From: JAJDOD01 sp039024895
GTDB taxonomy: Bacteria > Pseudomonadota > Alphaproteobacteria > Rhodobacterales > Rhodobacteraceae
Assembly: GCA_039024895.1 (NCBI GenBank)
Contig: JBCCPJ010000020.1
Span: forward strand, 1 to 64,000
DNA: 64,000 nucleotides
Direction: 5' to 3'
Below, piece after piece: positions 52,081 to 61,241 of this stretch; position 1 is the stretch's first letter, and the number at the start of each line of letters is the position of its first letter. The position numbers and the translations under genes are program-made. Below the pieces are notes generated by a model, which saw only the letters and a program-made list of their open reading frames with translations, had not been told where the DNA came from and searched no databases.

Positions 52081-55080
52081 GTGAAACGGATAGCAAGTTT
52101 TGGTCAGCGAGGCTTGTTTGCCTTGGTACTCGCTATGGTGCTCGCATCCACGGCGTGGGGCGACAAGTATCAGAACCTTTCCGCGACCCATGGGCAATCC
52201 TGGGTGCTTGTTTCGCCATCCGGTGGCCCGCACAGGGGCGTCAGGTGGAATTTACTGGTTGTCGGGAGCGATGCTGCTGCAGCATCGCAATTTACGGGTC
52301 TCTTCGAACAATCGAAAATCCGTATCAACGCCGCCAATCCTGTCACGGTCGATCAAGCGGTGGCCACGCTGGCGGCGCGACCGAATGAAACACTGATTGT
52401 CTTTCCAGGCCAAATGCTTGCGGCACCGGCACTACGACCCATGCTACAAGCACCGCAGGAAATCTATGTCGTGGGGACAGAGGTTGGGACGTATCACTAC
52501 GGCAAGATTTTCAGTGGCAAGCTCGTAGCCAACGACATCGGCGGTCCCGTTGCCGCTGACGAGCGTATCTTCGTGCATGGCGGTTCCTTGCTGTCGTCGC
52601 GGACCCGCATCGGCACGGTGTTTCTCGATGGCGCGCTAAACAACGCGGCACTCGCGCCGTTGTTCGACCGTGAAGACATCTCCTACGAGCGTGTGGTGCC
52701 GCTTCTAGGGCGCGAAGCTGAATTTGCGGCGGAGGTACAAGACAAATCCACGCCCGCGCCGGTACTTGTGACAACAGCGCAAAATTTTGCGACGCCGCAA
52801 ATGTTGAACGCCCTGGCCCCTCTGTCAAACCTCAGCTTGCGCCGGACAGGGACGGTGGTTGAGCTTTCCAGTATCACGGATGATATCCAGTCTTTGAGTT
52901 TCCTCGATGTCGGCGCGAAGAAACTCACCATATCAGCGGAACTGAACGGCACCGCTCTTCGTGTGCCGAAACTTGAGATGAAGCCGACGCCTCTAAACAC
53001 TGCGCCTTCTAAGGCCGAAGGGCGGAGGTCGCTTGCCGATCACGAAAGTGGCAGCTGTGAGTTTTTCGCAAATGAGACCGACGCGCGCAGCGACCGGGTC
53101 GCCTTTGTCGTGGGGCTTGGCGCGTATAATCCCGGGATACCTTGGCTCGATAATCCGGCAAATGATGCGACGGCGGCAGCCGAACTTTTTCTCGATCTTG
53201 GGTTCGACGTCTATCTTTTGACCGAGGCTGAAGCCGCCGTCATCGAAGACTGCGCGGACCGGATGACTGCCGAAACCAGTGCCGTTGACGTTGCTGTTCT
53301 TTACTACTCGGGACACGGCGTCCAGATCGACGACAAAAACTACCTTGTGCCCGTCGACGCCTCGCGGGGGACGGCCATCAAAGAAGAGTTGATCTCTTTC
53401 GATGATCTGCTCTTGCGTATGCGGCGGTTCTCCCGGACCACCTTGGCTTTTCTCGATGCGTGCCGTGACAATCCCTTTGCTGACGGCGCCGAAGAAGGGC
53501 TCGCAGCCTTGGGCACCTTGTCCGACGGGGCTGGGATCGATGCGTCTCAGAACGGATTTGCCATCGTTTTTGCCACATCGCCAAACAGTGTCGCCTCGGA
53601 TGGTGAGGGCGAAAACAGCCCTTTCACTGCGGCCTTTTTGGCAGAGTTCGGACGTCAAGGTGTGCCGGTACAGGAAAGCCTGGCGAGGATTGGCGCGCGC
53701 GTTGGCGAAGCCACCAATTGGACGCAAACCCCGTTCACGCGTCAGTCCTTGTCGCAGGTTGTCTTTTTGAACGGAACCCAAACCCGCGATGAGATCATTG
53801 CAGCCTCAAAGTCCAAAGCACAGCAAGCGGAAATCGCACTGCGCAAGGGCGACTATCTGACGGGCGGGCAATTGGCATTTGAAGCTTTCCCGAAAGGTCT
53901 CAGCGTCGCCGAAGCTTACGATGAATTCCCGGAAGCGATCCGGGCGATTGAATTTCTATATTATGTGAACGTGGCCAATTTCGATTTTGATTTCGCCGGT
54001 AATGTCGCGGGCCGGATCGGTCAAAACTGGCGCCATGCGGTGTTTTTTGACTATGCCGCGATGAGCGACGTGGCGGCGGTCGTTGATCTTGACGCCGGAA
54101 AGGTTGTGGCAACGCTGCCGGTCTCCAAAGACAGCGCCGCAGGTATATTCGGCGGTGCCGCCATCGCTGATACGCGAGACGGACAGCGCATCGCGACCAA
54201 TCGCGGTCTGAACGAAGTGCTGATTATGGATTTCGCGGCGCAGACGACACAGACTTTTTCTGTTGGCCCGCCAAACGCGGGCGCATCGCGTGAAACGTTT
54301 ATCAGCAGCATGGAGTTCAACGCCGCCGGAGACCAACTTTTCATCAACGCTGGCCCAATCGGAGCCTACCTCTACGATGTCACGACCGCTCAAATGCTCT
54401 ACGGTTTTACGTCCATTCCGCTGCCGACCGGAGAGGTTGCAATCAATGCCGATACGCCTCTTCAATTGATGGAAGATGGCCGCGTGTGTTTCTGGCTTTC
54501 CCGTGTAAATCGCTCCGGACGAACTATTCCGGGACAATGGAATTACCAGGCCGTTGGGATTTACGATCCATTCGCGCGGCGCGTGGATATTTTGTTGTGG
54601 TCAAACGAACCCATCATCTCGCGGGCGTTCGACTGCGCCCCCGACGGCACCACGGCTTTGTTGGCGGGCTACCGTGTGGAGAACGATTTCCAGACTGGCG
54701 AGTTTGCGCTCGTCAACATGGAGACCGGCGAGACCTATGTCAGCGACAGGTTGAACCGCGCGCAAGTCGCTCTGTCGCGGGATGGCAAACGTGCGGTGTT
54801 CAAATCATCCGACAGGCTCGCGCTTTTCGACACGGAAAAAGGGCAGTTCGTCGATTTTTACCGTTTCCCCGATATCAATACGTTCATTATGCCAAATGCC
54901 CTGGTGACGTTGAATGGCAAATTGGACATGAACAATTATGCCGAGGCACCAACATTGCCGCCCCAGGTGTTCCAACTTGACCTTCCGTTCGAGCAGGTGG
55001 CGCAGCGCGCTTTCGCAAAACTCCCGCCCAATGTCATAGTTGAAATTGAGAAGAACCGGCTCGACCTAAGGGCGCGGTAA
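52081..55080 (+). CDS. Secreted caspase-like protease (peptidase C14 family)
   Basis: A protein of about 999 residues. A signal peptide is seen if the start is GTG 52081 (residues 1-26, ALVLAMVLASTAWG); no strong ribosome site decides this. A region of about 300 residues precedes the caspase domain at about 340-480: DRVAFVVGLGAYNPGIPWLD, then VLYYSGHGVQIDDKNYLVPV with His412 and FLDACRDNPFADG with Cys461. The remaining 450 residues contain repeats resembling a beta-propeller (DGQRIATNRGLNEVLIMDFA; DGKRAVFKSSDRLALFDTEK). Such proteins are prokaryotic caspase homologues; role and substrate are unknown. Confidence 0.8.
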   Translation: MKRIASFGQRGLFALVLAMVLASTAWGDKYQNLSATHGQSWVLVSPSGGPHRGVRWNLLVVGSDAAAASQFTGLFEQSKIRINAANPVTVDQAVATLAARPNETLIVFPGQMLAAPALRPMLQAPQEIYVVGTEVGTYHYGKIFSGKLVANDIGGPVAADERIFVHGGSLLSSRTRIGTVFLDGALNNAALAPLFDREDISYERVVPLLGREAEFAAEVQDKSTPAPVLVTTAQNFATPQMLNALAPLSNLSLRRTGTVVELSSITDDIQSLSFLDVGAKKLTISAELNGTALRVPKLEMKPTPLNTAPSKAEGRRSLADHESGSCEFFANETDARSDRVAFVVGLGAYNPGIPWLDNPANDATAAAELFLDLGFDVYLLTEAEAAVIEDCADRMTAETSAVDVAVLYYSGHGVQIDDKNYLVPVDASRGTAIKEELISFDDLLLRMRRFSRTTLAFLDACRDNPFADGAEEGLAALGTLSDGAGIDASQNGFAIVFATSPNSVASDGEGENSPFTAAFLAEFGRQGVPVQESLARIGARVGEATNWTQTPFTRQSLSQVVFLNGTQTRDEIIAASKSKAQQAEIALRKGDYLTGGQLAFEAFPKGLSVAEAYDEFPEAIRAIEFLYYVNVANFDFDFAGNVAGRIGQNWRHAVFFDYAAMSDVAAVVDLDAGKVVATLPVSKDSAAGIFGGAAIADTRDGQRIATNRGLNEVLIMDFAAQTTQTFSVGPPNAGASRETFISSMEFNAAGDQLFINAGPIGAYLYDVTTAQMLYGFTSIPLPTGEVAINADTPLQLMEDGRVCFWLSRVNRSGRTIPGQWNYQAVGIYDPFARRVDILLWSNEPIISRAFDCAPDGTTALLAGYRVENDFQTGEFALVNMETGETYVSDRLNRAQVALSRDGKRAVFKSSDRLALFDTEKGQFVDFYRFPDINTFIMPNALVTLNGKLDMNNYAEAPTLPPQVFQLDLPFEQVAQRAFAKLPPNVIVEIEKNRLDLRAR

Positions 55081-55623
55081 CGAGTTCGAAAAGCGTTCTG
55101 TGAAACTGCCGAAACTCGGCGAGCGGTCCCGTTTGTCGCTTCGATACGAAACCGTATATCCCCAAAAGCTGTTCACCGCCGTCCCGAAATATTCGACCAA
55201 TAGCGCCCGATCACATAAGTCCTGTTCCACACAGAGGCTCATTTTGTCGAAAAAATAATAGAGCCGATCAATGGCCGCCGCCGTTTCCGCATCAGGGTCG
55301 CCCAACCCGTTCACGACAAAATTCAGCCCCGGCTCTTTCTGCATGTCGATCTCGGCGCCAAAAACGTCGCGACCCTCCATTTCCAAAGCCACGACGCGCG
55401 CGCTGAATGCCTGCAAATCCTGATCGTATCCCCGGGTCTCCCATTCCTCGACCAGCTTATAGGATTGCTCGACCCGACCGCTTTCCAGAAACGCTTGATA
55501 CTGCAAATAGGTCACGACCATACCGCACATGAGGACGATCAACGTCACCGGTTTGTTTCCGACCTCCGCGAGTATCAACTTGCCGATGCGCGAAATCGGC
55601 CCTGAGAAAAGACTATGCTTCAA
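55066..55623 (-). CDS. Membrane-anchored hypothetical protein
   Basis: A 185-residue protein with one TM helix at about residues 24-44 (KPVTLIVLMCGMVVTYLQYQ) and a soluble domain after it (VEQSYKLVEEWETRGYDQDL; LYYFFDKMSLCVEQDLCDRA). It has a helical look typical of unknown-function proteins with a paired Cys. The 3' end overlaps the caspase-like gene by 15 bases in convergent orientation. It lies four bases behind the next gene upstream, so those two form an operon. Confidence 0.65.
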   Translation of the reverse strand: MKHSLFSGPISRIGKLILAEVGNKPVTLIVLMCGMVVTYLQYQAFLESGRVEQSYKLVEEWETRGYDQDLQAFSARVVALEMEGRDVFGAEIDMQKEPGLNFVVNGLGDPDAETAAAIDRLYYFFDKMSLCVEQDLCDRALLVEYFGTAVNSFWGYTVSYRSDKRDRSPSFGSFTERFSNSLPRP

Positions 55624-55627
55624 GCGT

Positions 55628-56011
55628 CTATCCCGAAATGTCCGCGCAAATTGCCGAGAGTTTCAAAACCCGGCTGGGATCAAAAGAGTCGGGTTGCGAA
55701 AGAATGGCGCCCCTTAAACAGGTCATTCCATTTTCATCGAGGTAAATCCTCGCGCCATTCTCAAATTCTGGGGTCCCAGGGGATTGGACCACCGATCTAT
55801 CCGCCGCTGACGTCTGCCCGTCACATCCTTCAAGATTGATTTCGACAAAACCTCTATTGGCCTTTTCAAGTCTATCAAGCCGATCGTCAAAGGAAGCGAT
55901 AAAGCACGCCGCCCGCGCCTTATCCAAATAGATGAGTGGGGTACAAAAATCGCAGGCATTCGCGGTTGTCGCGGCAAAGATAGTGACGAAGGAAATAAAG
56001 AAGGACTTCAT
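55628..56011 (-). CDS. Secreted hypothetical protein, Cys-rich
   Basis: A 127-residue protein with a signal peptide at residues 1-19 (MKSFFISFVTIFAATTANA) cleaved before CDFCTPL. The mature part has six cysteines, of which CDFC near the N-terminus could be a redox or metal site; DENGMTCLRGAIL and LSAICADISG end it. No family is recognised. The gene is the first of a pair with the membrane protein at 55066; the intervening four bases suggest coupling. The following 230 bases to 56241 hold no gene that I can support. Confidence 0.6.
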   Translation of the reverse strand: MKSFFISFVTIFAATTANACDFCTPLIYLDKARAACFIASFDDRLDRLEKANRGFVEINLEGCDGQTSAADRSVVQSPGTPEFENGARIYLDENGMTCLRGAILSQPDSFDPSRVLKLSAICADISG

Positions 56012-56241
56012 ATGATTTACCTTGGAACAAACTTCATATGGTCAACCTCCGACAAAGTTGAGTTCGACAGCGTGAAAGTACCAGCAGAGCGCGTTTGTCG
56101 GCAACCCACTTTGCCCCATGCGTCGGCGGACAACGCCTGCAGCTGGCCGTCCCGCTTTTGCGTATCGCACCACGGTCAGTTTTGAGGCGGGGTTAGGCCC
56201 GTACCGCCCTTGGTCCTCGCACAGCGCTGGACGCCAATCTC

Positions 56242-57408
56242 TCAGGCGTCAGCCAGGAAATCTCCAATCCGCATCACCGCCGCGCGGATATTTTCTTCGC
56301 TATTGGCGTAGGACAGTCGGATATATCCTTCGCCCAGCGTGCCAAAATCCGGCCCGCCAATCGTGGCGACACCCGGCCCTTCCAAAAGTGCGGCGGCCAG
56401 CGCTTTCGCCTTCCACCCGGTCGCGGAGATGTTGGGAAAGGCATAAAACGCCCCCTTGGGCACGATACAGGACACCCCCGGCACGTCATTCAGCAGGCCC
56501 ACCACCAGCCGACGTCGCCGGTCAAACGCGGCCATCATCTCGCCAACCGCGTCCTGCGGACCGGTCAGCGCCTCCAGTGCTGCATATTGCGCAGGCGCAT
56601 TGACGCAGGACCAGGCATTCACCGCAAGCTTGCGCGCCTTGTCGTAGAGCCCGGCGGGCCAAACCGAGTAGCCCAACCGCCAGCCGGTCATCGCATAGGT
56701 CTTGGACCAGCCGTTCAGTAAAATTAGCCGGTCCGCCAACTCGGGATACGACAATAGCGTCACATGGCGTTCCCCGTCGTAGAGCATCTGATCGTATATC
56801 TCGTCCGACAGGACCGCCACATCACCGGGCAAACCCGCAACCAAGGCATCGACCTCCCGCTTCGGCGTGACACCACCGCAGGGGTTGGCGGGCGAATTGA
56901 GAATGACAAGCCGCGTGCGCGCGTTCACAAGACCGAGCGTTTCTTCGGCAGAAAACCCAAACCCGTTTTCTTCGCGGATCGGGACCGGGACGGGGGTCGC
57001 ACCGGTAAACTCGATCATGGACCGGTAAATGGGAAAGCCCGGATCGGGGTAGAGGATTTCCACCCCCGGCGCGCCAAACATTAGGATGGCGGCAAACATC
57101 GTAACCTTGCCCCCCGGGACGATCAGAACGCGATCCGGCGAAACATCAACCCCATGGCGCCGATCCAAGTCCGCCGCAACCGCGCCCCGCAGCTCCGGGA
57201 TGCCCGTCGCTGGCGTGTAGCCATGCTGACCGTCTCGGATGGCCCGGATCGCAGCTTCAGCGATATGGGGCGGGGTGGGAAAATCCGGCTGTCCAATACC
57301 AAGATTGATGACATCTTTGCCCTCGGCCATGAGCGCACCGGCCCGCGCAAGAACCGAAAAGGCGTTTTCTTCGCCGATCCGGTCAAAGCCTGCAATGGTC
57401 TGCAACAT
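56242..57408 (-). CDS. Class I/II PLP-dependent aminotransferase
   Basis: A 388-residue aminotransferase. Typical features are DVINLGIGQPDFPTPPHIAE near 30-50, GYTPATGIPELRGAVAADL near 62-80, LNSPANPCGGVTPKREVDA near 166-185 and the PLP lysine in LNGWSKTYAMTGWRLGYSVW near 226-245. Fold type I; the closest look is to aspartate or aromatic aminotransferases of the AAT-I group. ATG 57408 follows GAAGGAGAG. The substrate is not evident from the sequence. Confidence 0.92.
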   Translation of the reverse strand: MLQTIAGFDRIGEENAFSVLARAGALMAEGKDVINLGIGQPDFPTPPHIAEAAIRAIRDGQHGYTPATGIPELRGAVAADLDRRHGVDVSPDRVLIVPGGKVTMFAAILMFGAPGVEILYPDPGFPIYRSMIEFTGATPVPVPIREENGFGFSAEETLGLVNARTRLVILNSPANPCGGVTPKREVDALVAGLPGDVAVLSDEIYDQMLYDGERHVTLLSYPELADRLILLNGWSKTYAMTGWRLGYSVWPAGLYDKARKLAVNAWSCVNAPAQYAALEALTGPQDAVGEMMAAFDRRRRLVVGLLNDVPGVSCIVPKGAFYAFPNISATGWKAKALAAALLEGPGVATIGGPDFGTLGEGYIRLSYANSEENIRAAVMRIGDFLADA

Positions 57409-57469
57409 GTGCTCTCCTTCGTCCGTGCCCCGCGATACCGAAGCGCCCGGCCCAAGAAAACCCCCTGCC

Positions 57470-57540
57470 TTCACCTGTCCGAAAATACCTCAGGGGGTGA
57501 ATTGGCCCTTGGGCCAAGAGGGGGACAGCGTCCCCCTTTT
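57470..57540 (-). repeat. Dispersed GC-rich intergenic repeat, copy D
   Basis: On the minus strand: the hairpin GGGGGAC/GTCCCCC (57520-57536), TTGGCCC/GGGCCAA (57502-57517), CACCCCCTGAGG and the core TATTTTCGGACAGGTGAA. It lies between the SDR and aminotransferase genes and reads in their direction. Confidence 0.75.
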
Positions 57541-57565
57541 TTGGGCGACACGGCACGTGGCGCAA

Positions 57566-58294
57566 TCAATAGGTCGCGCGACCGCCCGAGACATCGAAAA
57601 CACCGCCTGTGGTGAAGGAGCACTCGCGTGAGGATAACCACGCCACCATCGCCGCGATCTCTTCCACCTCGACGAGACGGCCTTTTGGAATTTTGGACTT
57701 CATGTAGCCGATGAACTCCTCCGTCATCTGTTCAAGGATTGGCGTGTCCGCTGCCGCCGGGGTCACGCAATTGACCGCGATATCGTGCGTTGCCAACTCC
57801 TTGCCGACCGCCTTGGTTAAGCCGATCACCCCCGCCTTGGACGCGGCATAGGCGGAGGCGTTTGGATTGCCTTCCTTGCCAGCAACGGAAGCGATGTTGA
57901 CGATCCGGCCATAGCCCGCCGCCTTCATGGAGGGGATCACGGCCCGATTGGTATGGAACGTCCCCACAAGGTTCACATCGATCACTTGCGCCCAGGTGGC
58001 CACGTCATAGTCCTCCACCGGCGCAATCGGCCCGGCAATGCCCGCCGAATTCACCAAAATGGACACCGGACCCGCCGCCCGAGCGGCCGCCGCGACGCTG
58101 GCCCAATCCGTCACATCGCAAACATGATGTTCGGCGCCAAGCTTTGCTGCCGCCTCGGCCGCGCGTGCCCCATTCAGGTCCCAGAGGATCACCTCCGCCC
58201 CATGGCGGGCCAGACGTTCGGCACAGGCAAATCCAATACCTTGCGCGCCACCGGTCACGACAGCGCGTTCTCCGCTAAAGTCATAGGTTGTCAC
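57566..58294 (-). CDS. SDR-family oxidoreductase
   Basis: A 242-residue SDR. The cofactor motif is VVTGGAQGIGFACAERLARH near 12-31. The Ser-Tyr-Lys set is IVNIASVAGKEGNPNASAYAASKAGV near 132-157. The C-terminal FTTGGVFDVSGGRATY is typical. GTG 58294 follows GGGAGGG and overlaps the DMT transporter stop by four bases (GTGA). Last gene of a six-gene operon. Confidence 0.9.
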   Translation of the reverse strand: MTTYDFSGERAVVTGGAQGIGFACAERLARHGAEVILWDLNGARAAEAAAKLGAEHHVCDVTDWASVAAAARAAGPVSILVNSAGIAGPIAPVEDYDVATWAQVIDVNLVGTFHTNRAVIPSMKAAGYGRIVNIASVAGKEGNPNASAYAASKAGVIGLTKAVGKELATHDIAVNCVTPAAADTPILEQMTEEFIGYMKSKIPKGRLVEVEEIAAMVAWLSSRECSFTTGGVFDVSGGRATY

Positions 58295-59196
58295 AGGTCC
58301 CTCCCTTGTGCGTTCCGTGTCTCGCGCCACCAGATCACCAGCCCCGATCCGATTATGATCGCCGCCCCAATGAGCACCGGCGCATCTGGCACATCGCCGA
58401 AAACGATCACGCCGGCAATCGTCAGATAGACGATGAAACTGTAATTGAACGGGATCAAAACACTTGCTTCGGCAAAGGCGTGGGCCCGGCCGTAGATTTC
58501 GTGGCCTAGCCAAGCAAAACCGCCGACCGCAATCAACAGCCCCCACTCAAAGCTGTTCGCGGGCGCTTGCCAGGTGAGAAGCGCTGGCACCAGCAAAACC
58601 CCCGTACCGAGCGCCCCCATATAAACCTGCATGGTTTGGGTCGCGATCTGGCCCGAGAGGAGGCGCGTAAGGATCGCGAAAAACGCCATCGCAACGGCAT
58701 TGACGACCATCAAGAGCGTGGCCCAGTGGAACGCAGCTCCGAAGGGCCGGATCACAATTAAAACGCCGATGAAGCCAATGAGGACAGCCGCCCAGCGAAA
58801 CGGGCCGACCCGCTCGCCAAGCAGCGGTACCGCCAGGGCCGTCAGGATAATTGGCGCGGAGTTCAGGATGGAGGACGTCACCGACAGCGGCAAATAGCCA
58901 AGTGCGATGAAGTTGAACGCCGTCGCCAGCACCAAAAGCGCACCCCGCAAAAGCACAAGGCGCATGACCCGCCACGCCTGCCACTCAAACACGGTGCCCT
59001 GTTGCAGCCCGCGTCCTACCGACAAGAGGAAGGCAACAAGATACCGCATGAACGCCAGTTGCATCGCCGGTAGCCCTACCAGCGCCAGCCACTTTACCGA
59101 TGTGTCAACTGCGGCGAAGCACAGAAAAGCAAGAAGGATCAGACCAATCCCAAGGCCCGCGCGATCCGCGCGCGTTTCAGCAACAAGTTGGCTCAC
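58291..59196 (-). CDS. DMT-superfamily transporter (EamA type)
   Basis: A 301-residue membrane protein with ten hydrophobic helices in two EamA repeats. The first repeat starts near residue 14 (LGIGLILLAFLCFAAVDTSV); the second includes VYMGALGTGVLLVPALLTW and SVLIPFNYSFIVYLTIAGVIVFGDVPDAPVL near 245-275. EamA carriers export or import small metabolites, often amino acids or their derivatives. The GTG start at 59196 lacks a strong ribosome site, and a 78-base gap separates it from the dehydrogenase upstream. Confidence 0.9.
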   Translation of the reverse strand: MSQLVAETRADRAGLGIGLILLAFLCFAAVDTSVKWLALVGLPAMQLAFMRYLVAFLLSVGRGLQQGTVFEWQAWRVMRLVLLRGALLVLATAFNFIALGYLPLSVTSSILNSAPIILTALAVPLLGERVGPFRWAAVLIGFIGVLIVIRPFGAAFHWATLLMVVNAVAMAFFAILTRLLSGQIATQTMQVYMGALGTGVLLVPALLTWQAPANSFEWGLLIAVGGFAWLGHEIYGRAHAFAEASVLIPFNYSFIVYLTIAGVIVFGDVPDAPVLIGAAIIIGSGLVIWWRETRNAQGRDL

Positions 59197-59274
59197 CGCA
59201 TCTGCCCTGCATCAAGCAAACGCGCCTGCCATCCGGGCTCGTCTGCTAAGACACGCGCAGCCACCCGGCGCGCC

Positions 59275-60159
59275 TCACTTGAACCAGCGCGCAAAATTGT
59301 CGACCATCTGCGGCACCAGATCGTCGCCATGCCCGTCGTCAACGGCGCGCCCAGTGGCGGCCATGGCGCCATGGGCCATCAGACTGTCCTTGCCCATGGA
59401 TTGCAGCATCTGTTCGTAATATCCCACATCCTTACGCGCATTGCGCACGCTGAAGGCAAGCTTCTCCGGATCGCCATCCACCGCATAGGCTTTGACGAAA
59501 TCCATCATGCCCGACGCGTTCGGTCCGGCAGATATCACGTCGTAAAATGCTTGCCGCTCGATGCCCGCAAGATCGCAAACGGCGAAGGCTTCGCTCAGGG
59601 CATTGGCGGTGGTCATGGCATAGAAGTTGTTCAACAGCTTGATGGTGTGACCTGCACCCAACTTGCCGAGGTAAAAAACATTCTCGCCGAAATCATCCAG
59701 CACAGGCTTCATCCGGTCGTAAACCTCGCGGTCGCCGGAAGCCATGATATTGAGCAGCCCGTCCTTTGCGTGGGCCGGTGTCCGACCGAGGGGCGCATCC
59801 AACATATAGGCGTCCTTTTCGGCCACATCCGCGCCGAGGGAGACGGTGGAGGCGGGTAGGGATGTGCCGAAGTCGATGACGACCTTGTCCGCCGAAAGTC
59901 CGGCAATGACGCCGTCCTCCCCATGCATCCGGCCTTCCACCTGATCGGAGGTGCCCATGCAGAGCATCACGATATCCGATGTCTCCGCCACTTCGCGCGC
60001 ATTGGCCGCTTCGGCGGCGCCACGCGCGATCGCAGCGTCGATGCCGGTGCGGTCACGGTTGCCCAGAACGGTGAGGTCATAGCCCTGATCCTGCAAGCGA
60101 CCGACCATCGCAGAGCCCATCAGCCCCAATCCGATAAATCCAACCTTTGCTTTGCTCAT
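59275..60159 (-). CDS. NAD(P)-dependent beta-hydroxyacid dehydrogenase
   Basis: A 294-residue member of the 3-hydroxyisobutyrate/tartronate semialdehyde reductase group. The Rossmann motif is VGFIGLGLMGSAMVGRL near 6-22. The substrate motif is DAPLGRTPAHAKDGLLNI near 120-137. The catalytic Lys is in GAGHTIKLLNNFYAMTTANA near 168-187. It overlaps the FAD oxidase stop by four bases (ATGA). It looks like a paralogue of 50985-51884. Confidence 0.88.
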   Translation of the reverse strand: MSKAKVGFIGLGLMGSAMVGRLQDQGYDLTVLGNRDRTGIDAAIARGAAEAANAREVAETSDIVMLCMGTSDQVEGRMHGEDGVIAGLSADKVVIDFGTSLPASTVSLGADVAEKDAYMLDAPLGRTPAHAKDGLLNIMASGDREVYDRMKPVLDDFGENVFYLGKLGAGHTIKLLNNFYAMTTANALSEAFAVCDLAGIERQAFYDVISAGPNASGMMDFVKAYAVDGDPEKLAFSVRNARKDVGYYEQMLQSMGKDSLMAHGAMAATGRAVDDGHGDDLVPQMVDNFARWFK

Positions 60160-61241
60160 CGCGCCTCTCCCGTTGCAAGTGCGGCCGCCATCCGGCCCAA
60201 TTCATCGCTGCCTTTTGCGCCCGCGCCGTTTCCGGCGGCGGCGACGATCAGCCCCGTATCCAAGCGCTGTATCTCCGGCAGACGGTCGTCCGACCATGTC
60301 GTCACACAGGGTTTATGATACCTGCTCTCGAACGCAAGGCCTGGGATGATCCCGCAGATGCGCTCCGTCAGATAGGCCCCGCGCTCCGGGTCGCCGCCCG
60401 AGCGGTACCAGTCGTTGATCGCCGCCACATCTGGCAAAAAATCGTCTGTTGGATCACCGCCGAGCTTCAGCCAAAGCTTGCCGTCCGCGTAGCGGATAGG
60501 CGGCAGGATATAAACGCTGTCCGTGCTTTGCATCACGATTGAAGGCATGGTCCGCAAGCGTTCGGCCTCCGCGGGCCCGATCTCATGGAAAGCCACGGTG
60601 CGCGCATAGACGGAAAGCGTCTTTCGGCCGAGGAGCCCGTCGGTCCAACCGCCCGCTGCGACGATTACTTCATCCGCTTCGATAATGCTGCTATCGGTCC
60701 GAACACGGCCGGGGGCGACGTCGCGCGCCTCCTCGATGAGCCGCACCGCCCCATGGCGCCGCGCGGCCTCCTGCTGCGCCGCCACCAGATTGCGCGGGCT
60801 GATATGACCCGCATCCGCCGCCTCGAACCTGCCGCCATAGTCGTTGGGCAAGGCAAGGAACGGAAACAGCGCTTTTACCGCCTCCCCATCGAGGGTGTCG
60901 GAGGCAACGTCCAGCCCCTCTGTCGCCGCGTCAATGGCGTCGGTATAGGCCGCTTGGCCCGCCATCAAAGCGCCGCAGGGCGTAAAGAACGCGATCCCGC
61001 TTTCCTCGGCGATCTCCCCATACCGCCTTATCGACGCGGCAGCGACGCGGGCATAGAACGGTTTCCGATCATTCATCCGCGTGATCCGGCCTTCGTCGTA
61101 ATGGCTGGCAAAGGCACCGCCATGCGTCGCGAAATCGGCAGGCTCGCCGGGTCCGATCAGCGTGACGTCGTGCCCCGCTTTCGCCAGATGCCGCGCCGAC
61201 GCGCTGCCCATCAGGCCCGCCCCAACGATGGCGATCTTCAC
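60156..61241 (-). CDS. FAD-dependent oxidoreductase (DAO/sarcosine oxidase-like)
   Basis: A 361-residue DAO-family flavoenzyme. The FAD motif IAIVGAGLMGSASARHLAKA is at residues 3-22. ARTVAFHEIGPAEAERLRTM lies near 230-250 and VVAAAGNGAGAKGSDELGRM near the C-terminus. The conserved MTQTK-type flavin-attachment Cys of monomeric sarcosine oxidase is not evident; CGIIPGLAFESRYHKPC carries two Cys. It likely oxidises a secondary amine or amino acid. GTG 61241 overlaps the PhyH stop by four bases. Confidence 0.85.
   Translation of the reverse strand: MKIAIVGAGLMGSASARHLAKAGHDVTLIGPGEPADFATHGGAFASHYDEGRITRMNDRKPFYARVAAASIRRYGEIAEESGIAFFTPCGALMAGQAAYTDAIDAATEGLDVASDTLDGEAVKALFPFLALPNDYGGRFEAADAGHISPRNLVAAQQEAARRHGAVRLIEEARDVAPGRVRTDSSIIEADEVIVAAGGWTDGLLGRKTLSVYARTVAFHEIGPAEAERLRTMPSIVMQSTDSVYILPPIRYADGKLWLKLGGDPTDDFLPDVAAINDWYRSGGDPERGAYLTERICGIIPGLAFESRYHKPCVTTWSDDRLPEIQRLDTGLIVAAAGNGAGAKGSDELGRMAAALATGEAR

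Noticed and set aside
56118..56603. A plus-strand frame overlapping the aminotransferase 3' end
   Set aside because: Mostly antisense to the aminotransferase; Arg/Pro/Ser-rich with no domain.
57537..57542. T run after the repeat D hairpin as a plus-strand terminator
   Set aside because: No plus-strand gene lies upstream to need it; the hairpin is part of the dispersed repeat, so it was not listed as a terminator.
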